From Ruminiclostridium sp. (GTDB lineage: Bacteria > Bacillota > Clostridia > Oscillospirales > Ruminococcaceae): 36,157 bases of DNA. How positions within the stretch are numbered: the stretch's first letter is position 1; each line of letters opens with the position of its first letter. The translations under genes were made by a program, and so were the position numbers. Positions 26,715-34,975 of this stretch are shown piece by piece. The notes beneath the pieces were generated by a model. That model made no database searches. It saw only the letters and a program-made list of their open reading frames with translations, and had not been told where the DNA came from. The stretch covers positions 1 through 36,157 of the forward strand of contig JAGAVH010000040.1 of assembly GCA_017942025.1 (NCBI GenBank). Reading direction: 5' to 3'.

Positions 26715-26780
26715 CTTATCTGAAAAAACGGCATCTTACCTTCACATATACCCTCTTACCGCTGATATTGGTCACTTACT
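26715..26780 (+). promoter_or_regulatory. four direct repeats at exact 20-bp steps upstream of the giant surface protein gene
   Basis: CTTATC at 26715, CTTACC at 26735, CTTACC at 26755 and CTTACT at 26775; the first two share the longer GCATCTTA. The phase is two helical turns and the last copy ends 9 bp before the -35 box at 26790. This is the layout of an activator-binding array, for example a LytTR-type or other dimeric regulator. No known consensus was matched with certainty. Confidence 0.65.
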
Positions 26781-26789
26781 GCATAATTA

Positions 26790-26818
26790 TTGATTTACGT
26801 TGCTATATAAAGTATAAT
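26790..26818 (+). promoter_or_regulatory. sigma-A promoter of the giant surface protein gene
   Basis: TTGATT (26790-26795), 17-bp spacer, TATAAT (26813-26818). The leader then holds a hairpin (26839-26845/26850-26856, extendable by GTGG/CCAC to 26832-26863) before the ribosome site GAAAGGA. Confidence 0.85.
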
Positions 26819-26896
26819 TTAATATGGAATAGTGGGAGAGTATTGCCTGCAATACTATACCACTTTCTTATCGCCTTTTGAAAGGAATTAAAATCA

Positions 26897-29800
26897 ATGA
26901 GTTATACCGGAAAAAGAAAAACTGTTTACGTTGCAATATCCCTGCTTCTGACTATCGCTATGATATTCGGAATGTTTCCCGTAACGGCGTCGGCAACTAT
27001 GCCTTCTACCGCTGACACGCCTGCGGCTACCTCGCCCTTCCCTGTGGATTACGATCCCAACGAGGGAACTGTAAAATACGGCTATTCGGGTGAAATAGGT
27101 ATGCGACCTGAAAATGACCTTAATAATATGTATGATAAGGGTGATAAGGTTGTATATTTCCCTGATGACGTAGCAAAGGACAAGGATACGTCAGGAAAGC
27201 TTTACTTCCCGAACTATAACCCATCCGATCCTTATTACGATTATACCGATATGTTCAACCACGCCCTCGGAATGTCAAGAGAACGTGATAATTGCGCTAT
27301 TTTTGTAAATCCGGGTGTTTACTATTTTACAGGCTCAGTGTATCTGTGGGGCAGTACGGCAATAAACAGTATTGCAGGCGAAACAGCCTTTGTCATAAAG
27401 CCCAATTACAAGGATAAGGACGGTAACTCCGTTGACGTAAACGGCTTCTTTGTAAATGGAGATCTTTCCGAAACCTATGCCTGGTACAGCTCTGCAAAAA
27501 TATCAGATATAGTATTTGTTGTAGAAAACGCACATAATAGCTTCAAGCCTACAAGTAGCGTAAAGACCATTATGTCAAATCTCTGCTCGGATAATATACA
27601 GCCGGTAGGCGAAGAATTTTCTCTTTTCTACAGAATACGCACAAAGTATGCCTCTATTGACAATATAGCGGCGTCAGGCTTCGGATGCTTCCAGCGCTGG
27701 TGCTTTATGGATATGCTTACCCGTGTAACAAATCTGACCATAGGTCCTACAAGACTTGTATACTACGGTGTACAGACAAACGACGCCTTCTTCTATGACA
27801 GCTATCACTACGGCGGATATTATACCGACAATGACGGTCTGCATCAGTTACCTTTATTCCAGATAAACTTCAGTATGGGTACTACGGTATTTTCAAACCA
27901 CTATATAGGTAACTACTACTTCTCCCGAAACGGCGCAGGTTGTTGGTGTCCTCATACCACCTATTCAGATATCACCTTTGAAAGAGTGTATAACTTTGTA
28001 ATGGATACAACCGTTACCTCCAATGCGGTAAGCGGATGTCTTTTCAAGGATGGTGCCTACAACGATATTGCTGAATATTTCGAAGGTCAGGGACTTACTC
28101 CCTTTGATTTCTGGGAAAGATACTGGGATGCCGAGCAGAAGAAATTCATATATACCAGCAAGGGATATATAATCCGTGATACTATTACCGGTGACAAGCT
28201 GAGTTCGGCTAACCATGCACATGATCAGAATATTACTATGATACAGCTTCACGGTGGTACAGCCTTTACACAGAATAAGATAGAATGTGATTCTCTTGAA
28301 TGGACCACTCTTGTGGCTCTTTCAAACTCTGAATGGGTAGCAAGCTATTCCGGAAAACGTGTAAACGGTAACAACGTTTATTTTTCCGATAATGCTTTTA
28401 AAATCAGAGACTGGGATTATGCAAATCTTATGGTGGATGACTGGAAGGGCGGTAGGCCTTTTACAGAAGGCTGGTATGACAGAACTGAAATAGTATGGGG
28501 CGAAAGAGGTTGGAACAATTCCGACGGAACTCCTGCTATGGGCTGGGTAGGCAAAGACGGCAACAAGGATGTTTCCTGGGTGACTGATGATTTTATCTAC
28601 GTTTCACCCGAATTTGGCAGATATGTTGATATGTCCGCCTTCAGAAGTCCCCGCACTCTTACTTACGGCTATTCCTCTCAGGGTAAGTTCGGTGCGGATG
28701 AGGATGCTCTTGAGAGAGCGGGCATCGAGGACAGATGTTACTATGATTTAAAATCAGGCAAGTATGAGATGAAATCCTTCACAAAGGATTTCGGTGGCTT
28801 CAGCTGGAACTACAGCAGTAACCACGAAAAGCTTCAGGAAGCCTTTGACTATATAGCAAGCACAGACGATACTATTCTTTATATCGAAAGCGGCGAATAC
28901 CGTATAGACAGACCTATCGTGCTGAGAGGTGGCGCAGAGTACAGAGTGATCTTTGAATACGGCGCTTCTATCAAAACAAACAAGACAAACGACGTGTCAG
29001 GTGCGGGTATATTCGTTATGAGCGCAGATGATAATGCACCGATAAGCGGCTATATTACAAATCTTTCCCTTACAATGCAGTCAACAAACAGCAGTGCCTT
29101 CTTCAATGTAAATACAGACGGACTGTATATAAATGTAGTCAGCATCCAGCGTGGCGTCGGTTGCTTTACAAACTGCAAGCTGAAGAACACCATCATTCAG
29201 GGTGGCGCTATCCAGTACTGTGATTACGGCTTCTTCTACAAGACCGTAACAGACAATACGGTTGTAAAGAACGTGTACGGTACTTCAAGCACCTGGGTGG
29301 AGACCGAGGACGGTATTACTCCCGGTGATATAAATTATCGTTATTTTATATCAAATTCTGACTTTGCTCATTCCACCTGGAGAGGCTGCTGGCTGGAATT
29401 CGGTCAGTTCTCCAACGGTAAGAAGCTTATGGGCGATGGCAACAGTGTCTACAGAGGCAATATCATCGACTATACCTATAACTACAGCTTCGGCAAGAAT
29501 GATATGTTTGTCGGCAATACCATGACAAGAGCGTCATATGGCAGTATAACAAACCACATGACTACCTCCAATTTCCCGATAGACCTGCCCGACGCTCTTA
29601 CAAATAAGCCTATGGTTATGTTCCATATAAACGATGGCGTAAAGGTTATAGGTAACGCTGTGCTTGGTACTATGAACCGTGCCACACTCTTTGCGTGCTT
29701 TGACAGTCCCACTATCCGCCATAAGAATTCAAGCGGGGCAGAAGTGGTTTCTATAAGCAATGCCCGTGTGGCAGGTAACCTTGTAACTACTGCGGCAACA

Positions 29801-32350
29801 GGTGATTACAAGGTAGAAGAGCCCTTTACTCCCTTTGGCAAGGCGAATAACGTAGACGTGGATTCGTCAAAGAATAACGCCTTCAACTTCCACGCTCTGT
29901 ATTTTATCGATAGGGCAGACGATCCCGAAACTCCTGAAAACGAGACCTTTAAAATCACAAAGAACGAGGTGCTCAGTTGGTGTATCCCCGGTGTAAGAAC
30001 CTACGTAAACGGCGAATATATCGAGGTAAAGGATACTGCAAGAAGCTCGCAGGTGAGTGATATAAAAACTCCCCAGCCTCCTCAGGATGAAATATATGAC
30101 GTTCCGAATATCTGGACTGATGAGATAAGAAAGACAGAGTATCTGCTTTACGATTTCAAGGACAGAACAAAGCAGGAAACGGATAAGCTCTCAAAGTTAT
30201 TTGCTGACAGTATTGACAATACTACTATAGCGGCATATCTGCGCTCTCGCTTCAACGTGGCGGTACTGCCTGATTCAAACGGAGAAAAGGTATCCTTTGA
30301 CGCCAACAAGCTGAAGAATTACAGCTATAAGCAGATATACGATATACTTGCCCAGACTCTTATATACGGTGTAGAAAAATCTCCTTCGGGCGAAAACTCC
30401 TTCTTTATGGATGGCTCCCGTGAGGGTACGGGAGATAAAGGCGACGGCACAACAAACAGCGCTGATAACAAGAATAAGCCTACCTACAGCGTAGTATTCA
30501 GAGACAACCGCATCACGGGAGAAGCGCTCCAGAGTGTTACTGCAAGCATTTATGCAAACTATCGCTATTCATATGCATGGCAGGGTAAGAGAAGCACGAT
30601 ATTTATAATGTATGAGGATGCAGATTATTACTACGGCTTGTCACTTGGTTATGCTGATGGAACAAACGGTATCTTCTGTGCACCTTGCAAGATAGTAAAG
30701 GGTTATTATGAAGAGCTTGGAAAGTTAGGCGAAGTACATTTTCAGACGGGTGTATATACCGAAAATAACTATAACAGAACAAAATATATAGATCCCTTCA
30801 GCGGTATTTCAAGACCTCACAGTGGCGAGCAGACAAAGACCATTATGGGCGACTATACAACTATAGAAATGTTCGGGGGCAGCATCTTCAATTATGATAC
30901 TGTTATTTTAGGTGTTGATTTTACCTGCGAGTATAATGATGCTTATGATACGGTATCTATGTACGCGACTGTTGATTTCGAAAAAATCGGCGTTGATAAT
31001 TCATATAAGCCCGGACTTAAAGCTACCACAAGAAAGGTATGGCTGGGCACCTATGAACTTAACGGCAAGGATAAGGTGTTCGGACTCTGGGCAGGCGATG
31101 AGATGTGGGTGGAAAGTGTTCAGTTTGAATACTATCCCAAGAAGGAATCCACCTGCAAGCATTCCTTTACGGATAAAATTACCCGTACAGGTCATTGCAC
31201 AAAGGATGCTGTGGTAAGACATACCTGCTCAAAGTGCGGTTATGAATATGAAGAAATGGAAGCGGCGTCAGGACACGTATTCTTCGATAAGAGAAGCGGA
31301 GATAAGATACTTCGTACCTGTAGAGATTGTGGCTTTGCATATCTTACAGATGAGCCTTTTACCTATGAGTGCCAGCATTCATATAACGAAACCGTTATAC
31401 AGAAGCTCACCTGTGTAACGGATGGTATAGTTAATTATACCTGCAAATATTGTGGTGAGGAATATACTAAAAACATTACCGCAACAGGACACAATTATAC
31501 AGTTAAGGTTATCAATCCTACCGCAGTTGATGAGGGTTATACTCTCCACACCTGCGAAAAATGCGGTGACAACTACAAGGATAATATAACGGCTGCTTTA
31601 GGCGGTCTTGCTGACAGTAAAACCAATATCGTGACAGGTATCGCAAACGGCGGTAAATACTATACCGAGGATACCCTTACCTTTGTTGCGATAGGCGCCA
31701 ACAGCAGCATAAAGCCTGTAGAAAAGGCGGAAAGATATGTATTCTCCGATTGGAACGTAACTCCTGAAAGCGGAATAGAAAAATCAGAGGGTACAAATTC
31801 CTTTATCGTACACGTAGCAGGAAGCTATACGCTTCAGGTAAGATTTGACAAGCAGGTATATAAAAACGGAAGCTGGACTGCAACCTCCGACTCGGAAACT
31901 ATAAAGGTAAGCTTCACCGTCGAAAAACGTGCGGTTCCGCCTAGCCAGAAGCCTGACGGAAAACCTGAAACAAATAAGCCTGAAACGAATAAGCCTTCTT
32001 CCGATAAACCGGGTACAAGTAAGCCTGAAACCGATAAACCCGGCACAAGCAAGCCTGAATCCGATAAACCGGATAATCCCGAAAGCAAGCCGGAAGGCTC
32101 TGATACTAATTCGGAAGATTCAGACGTAAGTCAGGATAATCAGGAGACTAACAGCGGCAATTCTTCGTCTGCTTCGCCTGACGGAAATGGCGGTAATCAG
32201 ACTCCGACATCTGATGCAGAAAGCTCTGAATCAGGTGAAGTAAGCACTGATACAGGTTCTGATATGACGCTTTTAATCGTCATTATAATTGCTGTAGTGG
32301 TGGTGGCTGTCGCCTCGGTAATTATTGTGAAAAAGGTCAAGTCGAAATAA
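26897..32350 (+). CDS. giant secreted beta-helix surface protein with Zn-ribbon-like repeats and C-terminal anchor
   Basis: 1817 residues. A signal peptide (1-33, cleavage after ASA) leads to two pectate-lyase-like right-handed beta-helix regions (about 60-640 and 640-1060), each opening with a similar segment (NCAIFVNPGVYYFTG versus DTILYIESGEYRIDR). About 1200-1415 is a beta-rich, lectin-like region. About 1418-1570 carries CxxC units of the form TCSKCGYEYEE, TCRDCG, TCKYCGEEY and TCEKCGDNYKD. A region near 1590-1675 resembles an Ig-like fold. Then a Pro/Lys/Ser/Glu-rich spacer (PETNKPSSDKPGTSKP type), a transmembrane helix (about 1788-1811) and the tail KKVKSK. No LPXTG motif. It likely handles polysaccharide at the cell surface or adheres to it; catalytic residues were not identified. 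Confidence 0.9.
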   Translation: MSYTGKRKTVYVAISLLLTIAMIFGMFPVTASATMPSTADTPAATSPFPVDYDPNEGTVKYGYSGEIGMRPENDLNNMYDKGDKVVYFPDDVAKDKDTSGKLYFPNYNPSDPYYDYTDMFNHALGMSRERDNCAIFVNPGVYYFTGSVYLWGSTAINSIAGETAFVIKPNYKDKDGNSVDVNGFFVNGDLSETYAWYSSAKISDIVFVVENAHNSFKPTSSVKTIMSNLCSDNIQPVGEEFSLFYRIRTKYASIDNIAASGFGCFQRWCFMDMLTRVTNLTIGPTRLVYYGVQTNDAFFYDSYHYGGYYTDNDGLHQLPLFQINFSMGTTVFSNHYIGNYYFSRNGAGCWCPHTTYSDITFERVYNFVMDTTVTSNAVSGCLFKDGAYNDIAEYFEGQGLTPFDFWERYWDAEQKKFIYTSKGYIIRDTITGDKLSSANHAHDQNITMIQLHGGTAFTQNKIECDSLEWTTLVALSNSEWVASYSGKRVNGNNVYFSDNAFKIRDWDYANLMVDDWKGGRPFTEGWYDRTEIVWGERGWNNSDGTPAMGWVGKDGNKDVSWVTDDFIYVSPEFGRYVDMSAFRSPRTLTYGYSSQGKFGADEDALERAGIEDRCYYDLKSGKYEMKSFTKDFGGFSWNYSSNHEKLQEAFDYIASTDDTILYIESGEYRIDRPIVLRGGAEYRVIFEYGASIKTNKTNDVSGAGIFVMSADDNAPISGYITNLSLTMQSTNSSAFFNVNTDGLYINVVSIQRGVGCFTNCKLKNTIIQGGAIQYCDYGFFYKTVTDNTVVKNVYGTSSTWVETEDGITPGDINYRYFISNSDFAHSTWRGCWLEFGQFSNGKKLMGDGNSVYRGNIIDYTYNYSFGKNDMFVGNTMTRASYGSITNHMTTSNFPIDLPDALTNKPMVMFHINDGVKVIGNAVLGTMNRATLFACFDSPTIRHKNSSGAEVVSISNARVAGNLVTTAATGDYKVEEPFTPFGKANNVDVDSSKNNAFNFHALYFIDRADDPETPENETFKITKNEVLSWCIPGVRTYVNGEYIEVKDTARSSQVSDIKTPQPPQDEIYDVPNIWTDEIRKTEYLLYDFKDRTKQETDKLSKLFADSIDNTTIAAYLRSRFNVAVLPDSNGEKVSFDANKLKNYSYKQIYDILAQTLIYGVEKSPSGENSFFMDGSREGTGDKGDGTTNSADNKNKPTYSVVFRDNRITGEALQSVTASIYANYRYSYAWQGKRSTIFIMYEDADYYYGLSLGYADGTNGIFCAPCKIVKGYYEELGKLGEVHFQTGVYTENNYNRTKYIDPFSGISRPHSGEQTKTIMGDYTTIEMFGGSIFNYDTVILGVDFTCEYNDAYDTVSMYATVDFEKIGVDNSYKPGLKATTRKVWLGTYELNGKDKVFGLWAGDEMWVESVQFEYYPKKESTCKHSFTDKITRTGHCTKDAVVRHTCSKCGYEYEEMEAASGHVFFDKRSGDKILRTCRDCGFAYLTDEPFTYECQHSYNETVIQKLTCVTDGIVNYTCKYCGEEYTKNITATGHNYTVKVINPTAVDEGYTLHTCEKCGDNYKDNITAALGGLADSKTNIVTGIANGGKYYTEDTLTFVAIGANSSIKPVEKAERYVFSDWNVTPESGIEKSEGTNSFIVHVAGSYTLQVRFDKQVYKNGSWTATSDSETIKVSFTVEKRAVPPSQKPDGKPETNKPETNKPSSDKPGTSKPETDKPGTSKPESDKPDNPESKPEGSDTNSEDSDVSQDNQETNSGNSSSASPDGNGGNQTPTSDAESSESGEVSTDTGSDMTLLIVIIIAVVVVAVASVIIVKKVKSK

Positions 32351-32359
32351 ATAGATTCA

Positions 32360-32394
32360 AACTCCTGATGGCATGATATCATCAGGAGTTTTTC
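32360..32394 (+). terminator. terminator of the giant surface protein gene
   Basis: A 10-bp stem (32360-32369/32381-32390) with an 11-nt loop and TTTTT tail. Confidence 0.92.
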
Positions 32395-32401
32395 TATAAT
32401 T

Positions 32402-32462
32402 ATTACAAAACGGTAACAGTAAGATTACAATTTGGTTACAAAGCGATTACAATTTTGTAACA
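32402..32462 (+). promoter_or_regulatory. six direct repeats at exact 11-bp steps, Pho-box-like operator array
   Basis: TTACA or TAACA begins at 32403, 32414, 32425, 32436, 32447 and 32458, each 11 bp apart, preceded by A or G-T context. The array ends 4 bp before the -35 box. Direct repeats of TT(A/C/T)ACA-like hexamers with 5-bp gaps are the known binding pattern of PhoP in Bacillus, and 11-bp spacing is general for tandem PhoB/OmpR-family winged-helix dimers. The identity of the regulator is inferred. Confidence 0.75.
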
Positions 32463-32466
32463 TTTA

Positions 32467-32494
32467 TTGACAATAGAAATTTCTGTGATATACT
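32467..32494 (+). promoter_or_regulatory. extended -10 promoter of the 93-residue protein gene
   Basis: Consensus TTGACA (32467-32472), 16-bp spacer ending TGA, TATACT (32489-32494). The leader to the ATG is about 74 nt. Confidence 0.85.
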
Positions 32495-32574
32495 GAAATT
32501 GTAAGATAAATAATTACCACAACTTATCCTGAATTAACTTTCGGGAAATAACTGAAAGGGAATGGTGAAGACTT

Positions 32575-32856
32575 ATGAAAAAGGCTTTAAAAAGATTATC
32601 CGTTATTTTTGCATTAACACTTACACTTATATTGTCCGCCGTTCCTGCATCGGCTGAAGCTCCATCGGAGAATGGAAGTCCTGCCAAGGCGGCAGTTATG
32701 GAACAGACACAGCCCGTTGCATCGTCTGAAAGCTCGGCAATGCCCAATTGGTTAGCCTTCAGCGGTATCGGTGCGGTGGTTGTGATAGGCTTTATCGTAG
32801 GTGCGGTAGCGCTTGGCAGTAAGAGCGATGAAACAACGCCTGATAATGAAGAGTAA
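32575..32856 (+). CDS. small secreted/membrane protein, 93 residues
   Basis: An N-terminal signal peptide (1-27, KKALKRLSV then a Leu/Ile/Thr core and ASA cleavage), a Ser/Glu/Ala-rich extracellular linker, one transmembrane helix (about 57-81, SGIGAVVVIGFIVGAVALG) and an acidic tail (DETTPDNEE). After cleavage it would be a single-pass peptide of about 66 residues with a negatively charged C-terminus. I recognise no family. It has the strongest promoter in the window and a phased operator array in front, and its own terminator, so it is a tightly regulated single gene. The ribosome site is weak (AATGGTGAAG). Confidence 0.85.
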   Translation: MKKALKRLSVIFALTLTLILSAVPASAEAPSENGSPAKAAVMEQTQPVASSESSAMPNWLAFSGIGAVVVIGFIVGAVALGSKSDETTPDNEE

Positions 32857-32890
32857 GACGAGAAAACCCCTCTGAAAATACAAAAGAAAG

Positions 32891-32921
32891 GCCTCTGTGG
32901 TGAAAATCACAGAGGCTTTTT
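32891..32921 (+). terminator. terminator of the 93-residue protein gene
   Basis: A 9-bp stem (GCCTCTGTG / CACAGAGGC, 32891-32899/32908-32916) with an 8-nt loop and a TTTTT tail. Confidence 0.92.
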
Positions 32922-32932
32922 CTACAGATATG

Positions 32933-32961
32933 TTGATTTTAAAAAGAATTTATGCTACAAT
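32933..32961 (+). promoter_or_regulatory. extended -10 promoter of the 105-residue membrane protein gene
   Basis: TTGATT (32933-32938), 17-bp spacer ending TGC, TACAAT (32956-32961). Confidence 0.82.
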
Positions 32962-32994
32962 TCTTATAGTTAAATAAACAAAAGGAGAAACAAA

Positions 32995-33312
32995 ATGCGA
33001 AGAACATCCCGTAAAGGCGGATTTTTACTCTGCCTGCTTATAAATATGCTTCTGAACCTTGACGGACTTATTCCTGCCATATTGCTACTTATCTGCCATT
33101 TCGTCTTCGGGCTTCCTTTGTGGCTTACCTTTGTAGCTATAGGTCTGTGGCTTGCAGGTATGATAATATATATGCTCATTTTTGGCTGGTATTACAGTCA
33201 GGACAGTGACCTGCCGCAGAAGTCAAAGCAGGTGAATAATCCTTATGCTAAAAAGGGTACTATAATAAAGAACGGCGTAACGGTACAAAAGCCCGAACCT
33301 GATGATAAATAA
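32995..33312 (+). CDS. small integral membrane protein, 105 residues
   Basis: Two hydrophobic helices (about 9-38 and 41-65), a short basic N-terminus (MRRTSRKGG) and a hydrophilic C-terminal tail of about 35 residues (NNPYAKKGTIIKNGVTVQKPEPDDK). It should be a two-pass membrane protein with a cytoplasmic tail. No family recognised. AAAGGAG ribosome site, own promoter and terminator, so a monocistronic gene. It follows the 93-residue protein gene but the terminator between them argues against a shared transcript. Confidence 0.85.
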   Translation: MRRTSRKGGFLLCLLINMLLNLDGLIPAILLLICHFVFGLPLWLTFVAIGLWLAGMIIYMLIFGWYYSQDSDLPQKSKQVNNPYAKKGTIIKNGVTVQKPEPDDK

Positions 33313-33316
33313 CAAA

Positions 33317-33358
33317 AGAGGTTGTAAAAATGAATTTTTTTACAGCCTCTTAATTTTT
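33317..33358 (+). terminator. terminator of the 105-residue membrane protein gene
   Basis: A 14-bp stem with one G-U pair (33317-33330/33337-33350), loop of 6, then TAATTTTT. Confidence 0.85.
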
Positions 33359-33404
33359 GGAACAAATTGGTTTTTTGCGGGTGGTTTGAATTTGGGAACA
33401 TACC

Positions 33405-33544
33405 CCTCATCAGTCACCTTCGGTGACAGCTTCTCCCGAGGGAGAAGCCTTTAATTTCCACTTTATAGAGCGGAAGCACCTTTAAAGCCTTCTCCTTCAG
33501 GAGAAGGTGGCAAATGACGTTTTAACGTCATTTGACGGATGAGG
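33405..33544. mobile_element. MITE-like element, 140 bp
   Basis: Terminal inverted repeats CCTCATCAGTCA (33405-33416) and TGACGGATGAGG (33533-33544) pair with one mismatch. Inside are four hairpins: a TCACC/GGTGA, a GCTTCTCCC/GGGAGAAGC, a 9-bp CCTTCTCC...GGAGAAGG and an AAATGACGTT/AACGTCATTT palindrome. It has no coding capacity. Elements of this look are frequent between genes in Ruminococcaceae; I have no transposase to assign to it. Confidence 0.75.
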
Positions 33545-33602
33545 TGTTATAGGCACGCCGTAAACCAATATTTGAACGAAAAATCATATTTTACAGCATT
33601 TT

Positions 33603-33980
33603 TTAATTGAACAGAAATGGATCTCCGAGTATAAGCCTTATAATATAGACCACAAGGAACAGAACACCTGTTCCCGTAACGGCTATATTCGTTATCTTTT
33701 TGAGTTTGCCTGTAAAGTTTTCCTCCGCCACCATTACTATAATAAAGGGGATTCCTAAAAAGAACAGAGGATGATATCTGAAGGCGGTAACAAAATCAAG
33801 GCTTAACGCCGATATATGCGCCCTTGTCATACCACAGAAGGGGCAGGGGATATGCAGGAGATTCTTTATCAGACAGGAGCCACCGAAAATAAGATTCATA
33901 ACTACTATATAAAGGGTGATAACGCCTGCTATAGTAATATATCTTATTATGAGAGTCTTTGCTTTTGGGGATATTTTCAT
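33603..33980 (-). CDS. DUF2752 membrane protein
   Basis: 125 residues with about three transmembrane helices. The DUF2752 signature is clear: CPFCGMTRAHISALSLDF followed by AFRYHPLFF. The two Cys and the Thr-Arg pair are invariant in the family. The function is unknown; these proteins are often found alone or beside small membrane proteins. It lies 25 nt after the lipoprotein gene on the same strand and is probably cotranscribed with it. Confidence 0.9.
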   Translation of the reverse strand: MKISPKAKTLIIRYITIAGVITLYIVVMNLIFGGSCLIKNLLHIPCPFCGMTRAHISALSLDFVTAFRYHPLFFLGIPFIIVMVAEENFTGKLKKITNIAVTGTGVLFLVVYIIRLILGDPFLFN

Positions 33981-34005
33981 CTTTTCACCTTACAGGATAC
34001 TCTGT

Positions 34006-34461
34006 TTAATTTATTGTGTAGGTTATCTTGTACTTAGCGCTTTCGCCGGCTAGCTTAAGGCGTATATTTCCTGAATATTTTTTTAAAGAAAACGTCTGTT
34101 CTTTTTTGTTCAGCATAAAATCATGTACAATGGTATTGTCAACAATCAGCACCAGACGAGCATTACCCTTGCTGACCTCGCTTGACACCTGAATTTCAAA
34201 ATCCTGATTTCGAAGTCTTGTCTCGTATAGCTTGATTACTCCTGATATTTCCTTAGCGGTACAAGTGGTTACGTTGTTTATCACTGACTTTGTACTCATA
34301 ATCTGTGAGCAGGTATTGGCATTGGATGTGATATCCGCAGTTGTAAGAGTCTGCAGAGAAAAATCCTCATCTCCGTTAGTATCCTCGTAGGTAACGAATT
34401 TACAGCCTGCAAGGGATAGAACTAAAACTGCGGCAAGCAGAAAAGAAACAAATTTTTTCAT
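34006..34461 (-). CDS. predicted lipoprotein, 151 residues
   Basis: A type II signal peptide (MKKFVSFLLAAVLVLSLAGC, lipobox LAGC with lipidated Cys20) exports and anchors it to the outer face of the membrane. The rest is hydrophilic and beta-rich with a TTCTAKEI and a NNVTTCTAKE segment and two additional Cys, and no recognised domain. AACGGGAGA ribosome site; promoter at 34494-34522. It is followed 25 nt later by the DUF2752 gene. Confidence 0.87.
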   Translation of the reverse strand: MKKFVSFLLAAVLVLSLAGCKFVTYEDTNGDEDFSLQTLTTADITSNANTCSQIMSTKSVINNVTTCTAKEISGVIKLYETRLRNQDFEIQVSSEVSKGNARLVLIVDNTIVHDFMLNKKEQTFSLKKYSGNIRLKLAGESAKYKITYTIN

Positions 34462-34493
34462 ATTATATCTCCCGTTAGTTTATTGTTGTTTTT

Positions 34494-34522
34494 ATTATAG
34501 CACACCGCATATTGAAAGTCAA
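34494..34522 (-). promoter_or_regulatory. sigma-A promoter of the lipoprotein-DUF2752 operon
   Basis: On the minus strand: TTGACT (34517-34522), 17-bp spacer ending TGC, TATAAT (34494-34499). The -35 box touches the T-tract of the upstream gene's terminator. Confidence 0.88.
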
Positions 34523-34553
34523 TTAAACAAAAATCCGGGGATTAACCCCCGGA
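34523..34553 (-). terminator. terminator of the DUF2809-like gene
   Basis: On the minus strand a 7-bp stem TCCGGGG/CCCCGGA (34547-34553/34534-34540) with a 6-nt loop, then ATTTTTGTTT. Confidence 0.9.
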
Positions 34554-34564
34554 CTTGCTCTGAT

Positions 34565-34957
34565 TCAGTTACTCTCTTTGCGACAAAGTCGTTTAATCAG
34601 CAGTTTTGCCACAAAGAACAAAATACATCCCGCTCCGTAGCACAGAATATCGTGCAGTGAAAAGGTTCTGCCGATGATGGTGGATAAAAATGCATTGTCC
34701 TCAAATCCAAGCAGCTTCACTATATCAAAATACTGGGCTATTTCTACCGCCGCCGCAAAGATAAAGACGTAAGCAGGTAATAGCTTTACCTCTTCGGGGA
34801 TGAATATTCTGAGCAATGCACAGATAAGTACCATCACAAGCACATCCCCCACGTAAGGGCGGATGAAATCGTCGTGTATAAATAACGAAATGCATATCTC
34901 TATAAGTAATACGGCAAGAAATGTGATAGCGTAGATTATGCGGAGCTTTGTTTTCAT
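34565..34957 (-). CDS. DUF2809-like small membrane protein
   Basis: 130 residues with four transmembrane helices. The pattern FIRPYVGDVLVMVLICALLR in the first half, VEIAQYFDI in the third helix and a SLHDILCYGAG near the end agrees with the DUF2809/VanZ-like fold of four-helix membrane proteins, in which the conserved GD, E-x-x-Q and D-x-x-Y residues line one face. The function is unknown. It lies 18 nt after the XRE regulator stop and may be cotranscribed with it. I prefer DUF2809 over VanZ because of the GDVLV motif. Confidence 0.75.
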   Translation of the reverse strand: MKTKLRIIYAITFLAVLLIEICISLFIHDDFIRPYVGDVLVMVLICALLRIFIPEEVKLLPAYVFIFAAAVEIAQYFDIVKLLGFEDNAFLSTIIGRTFSLHDILCYGAGCILFFVAKLLIKRLCRKESN

Positions 34958-34975
34958 ATATTCACCTGTCTTTTG

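Noticed and set aside
26690-26881. 63-residue frame upstream of the giant surface protein
   Set aside because: It spans the phased repeats and the promoter, and has no ribosome site.
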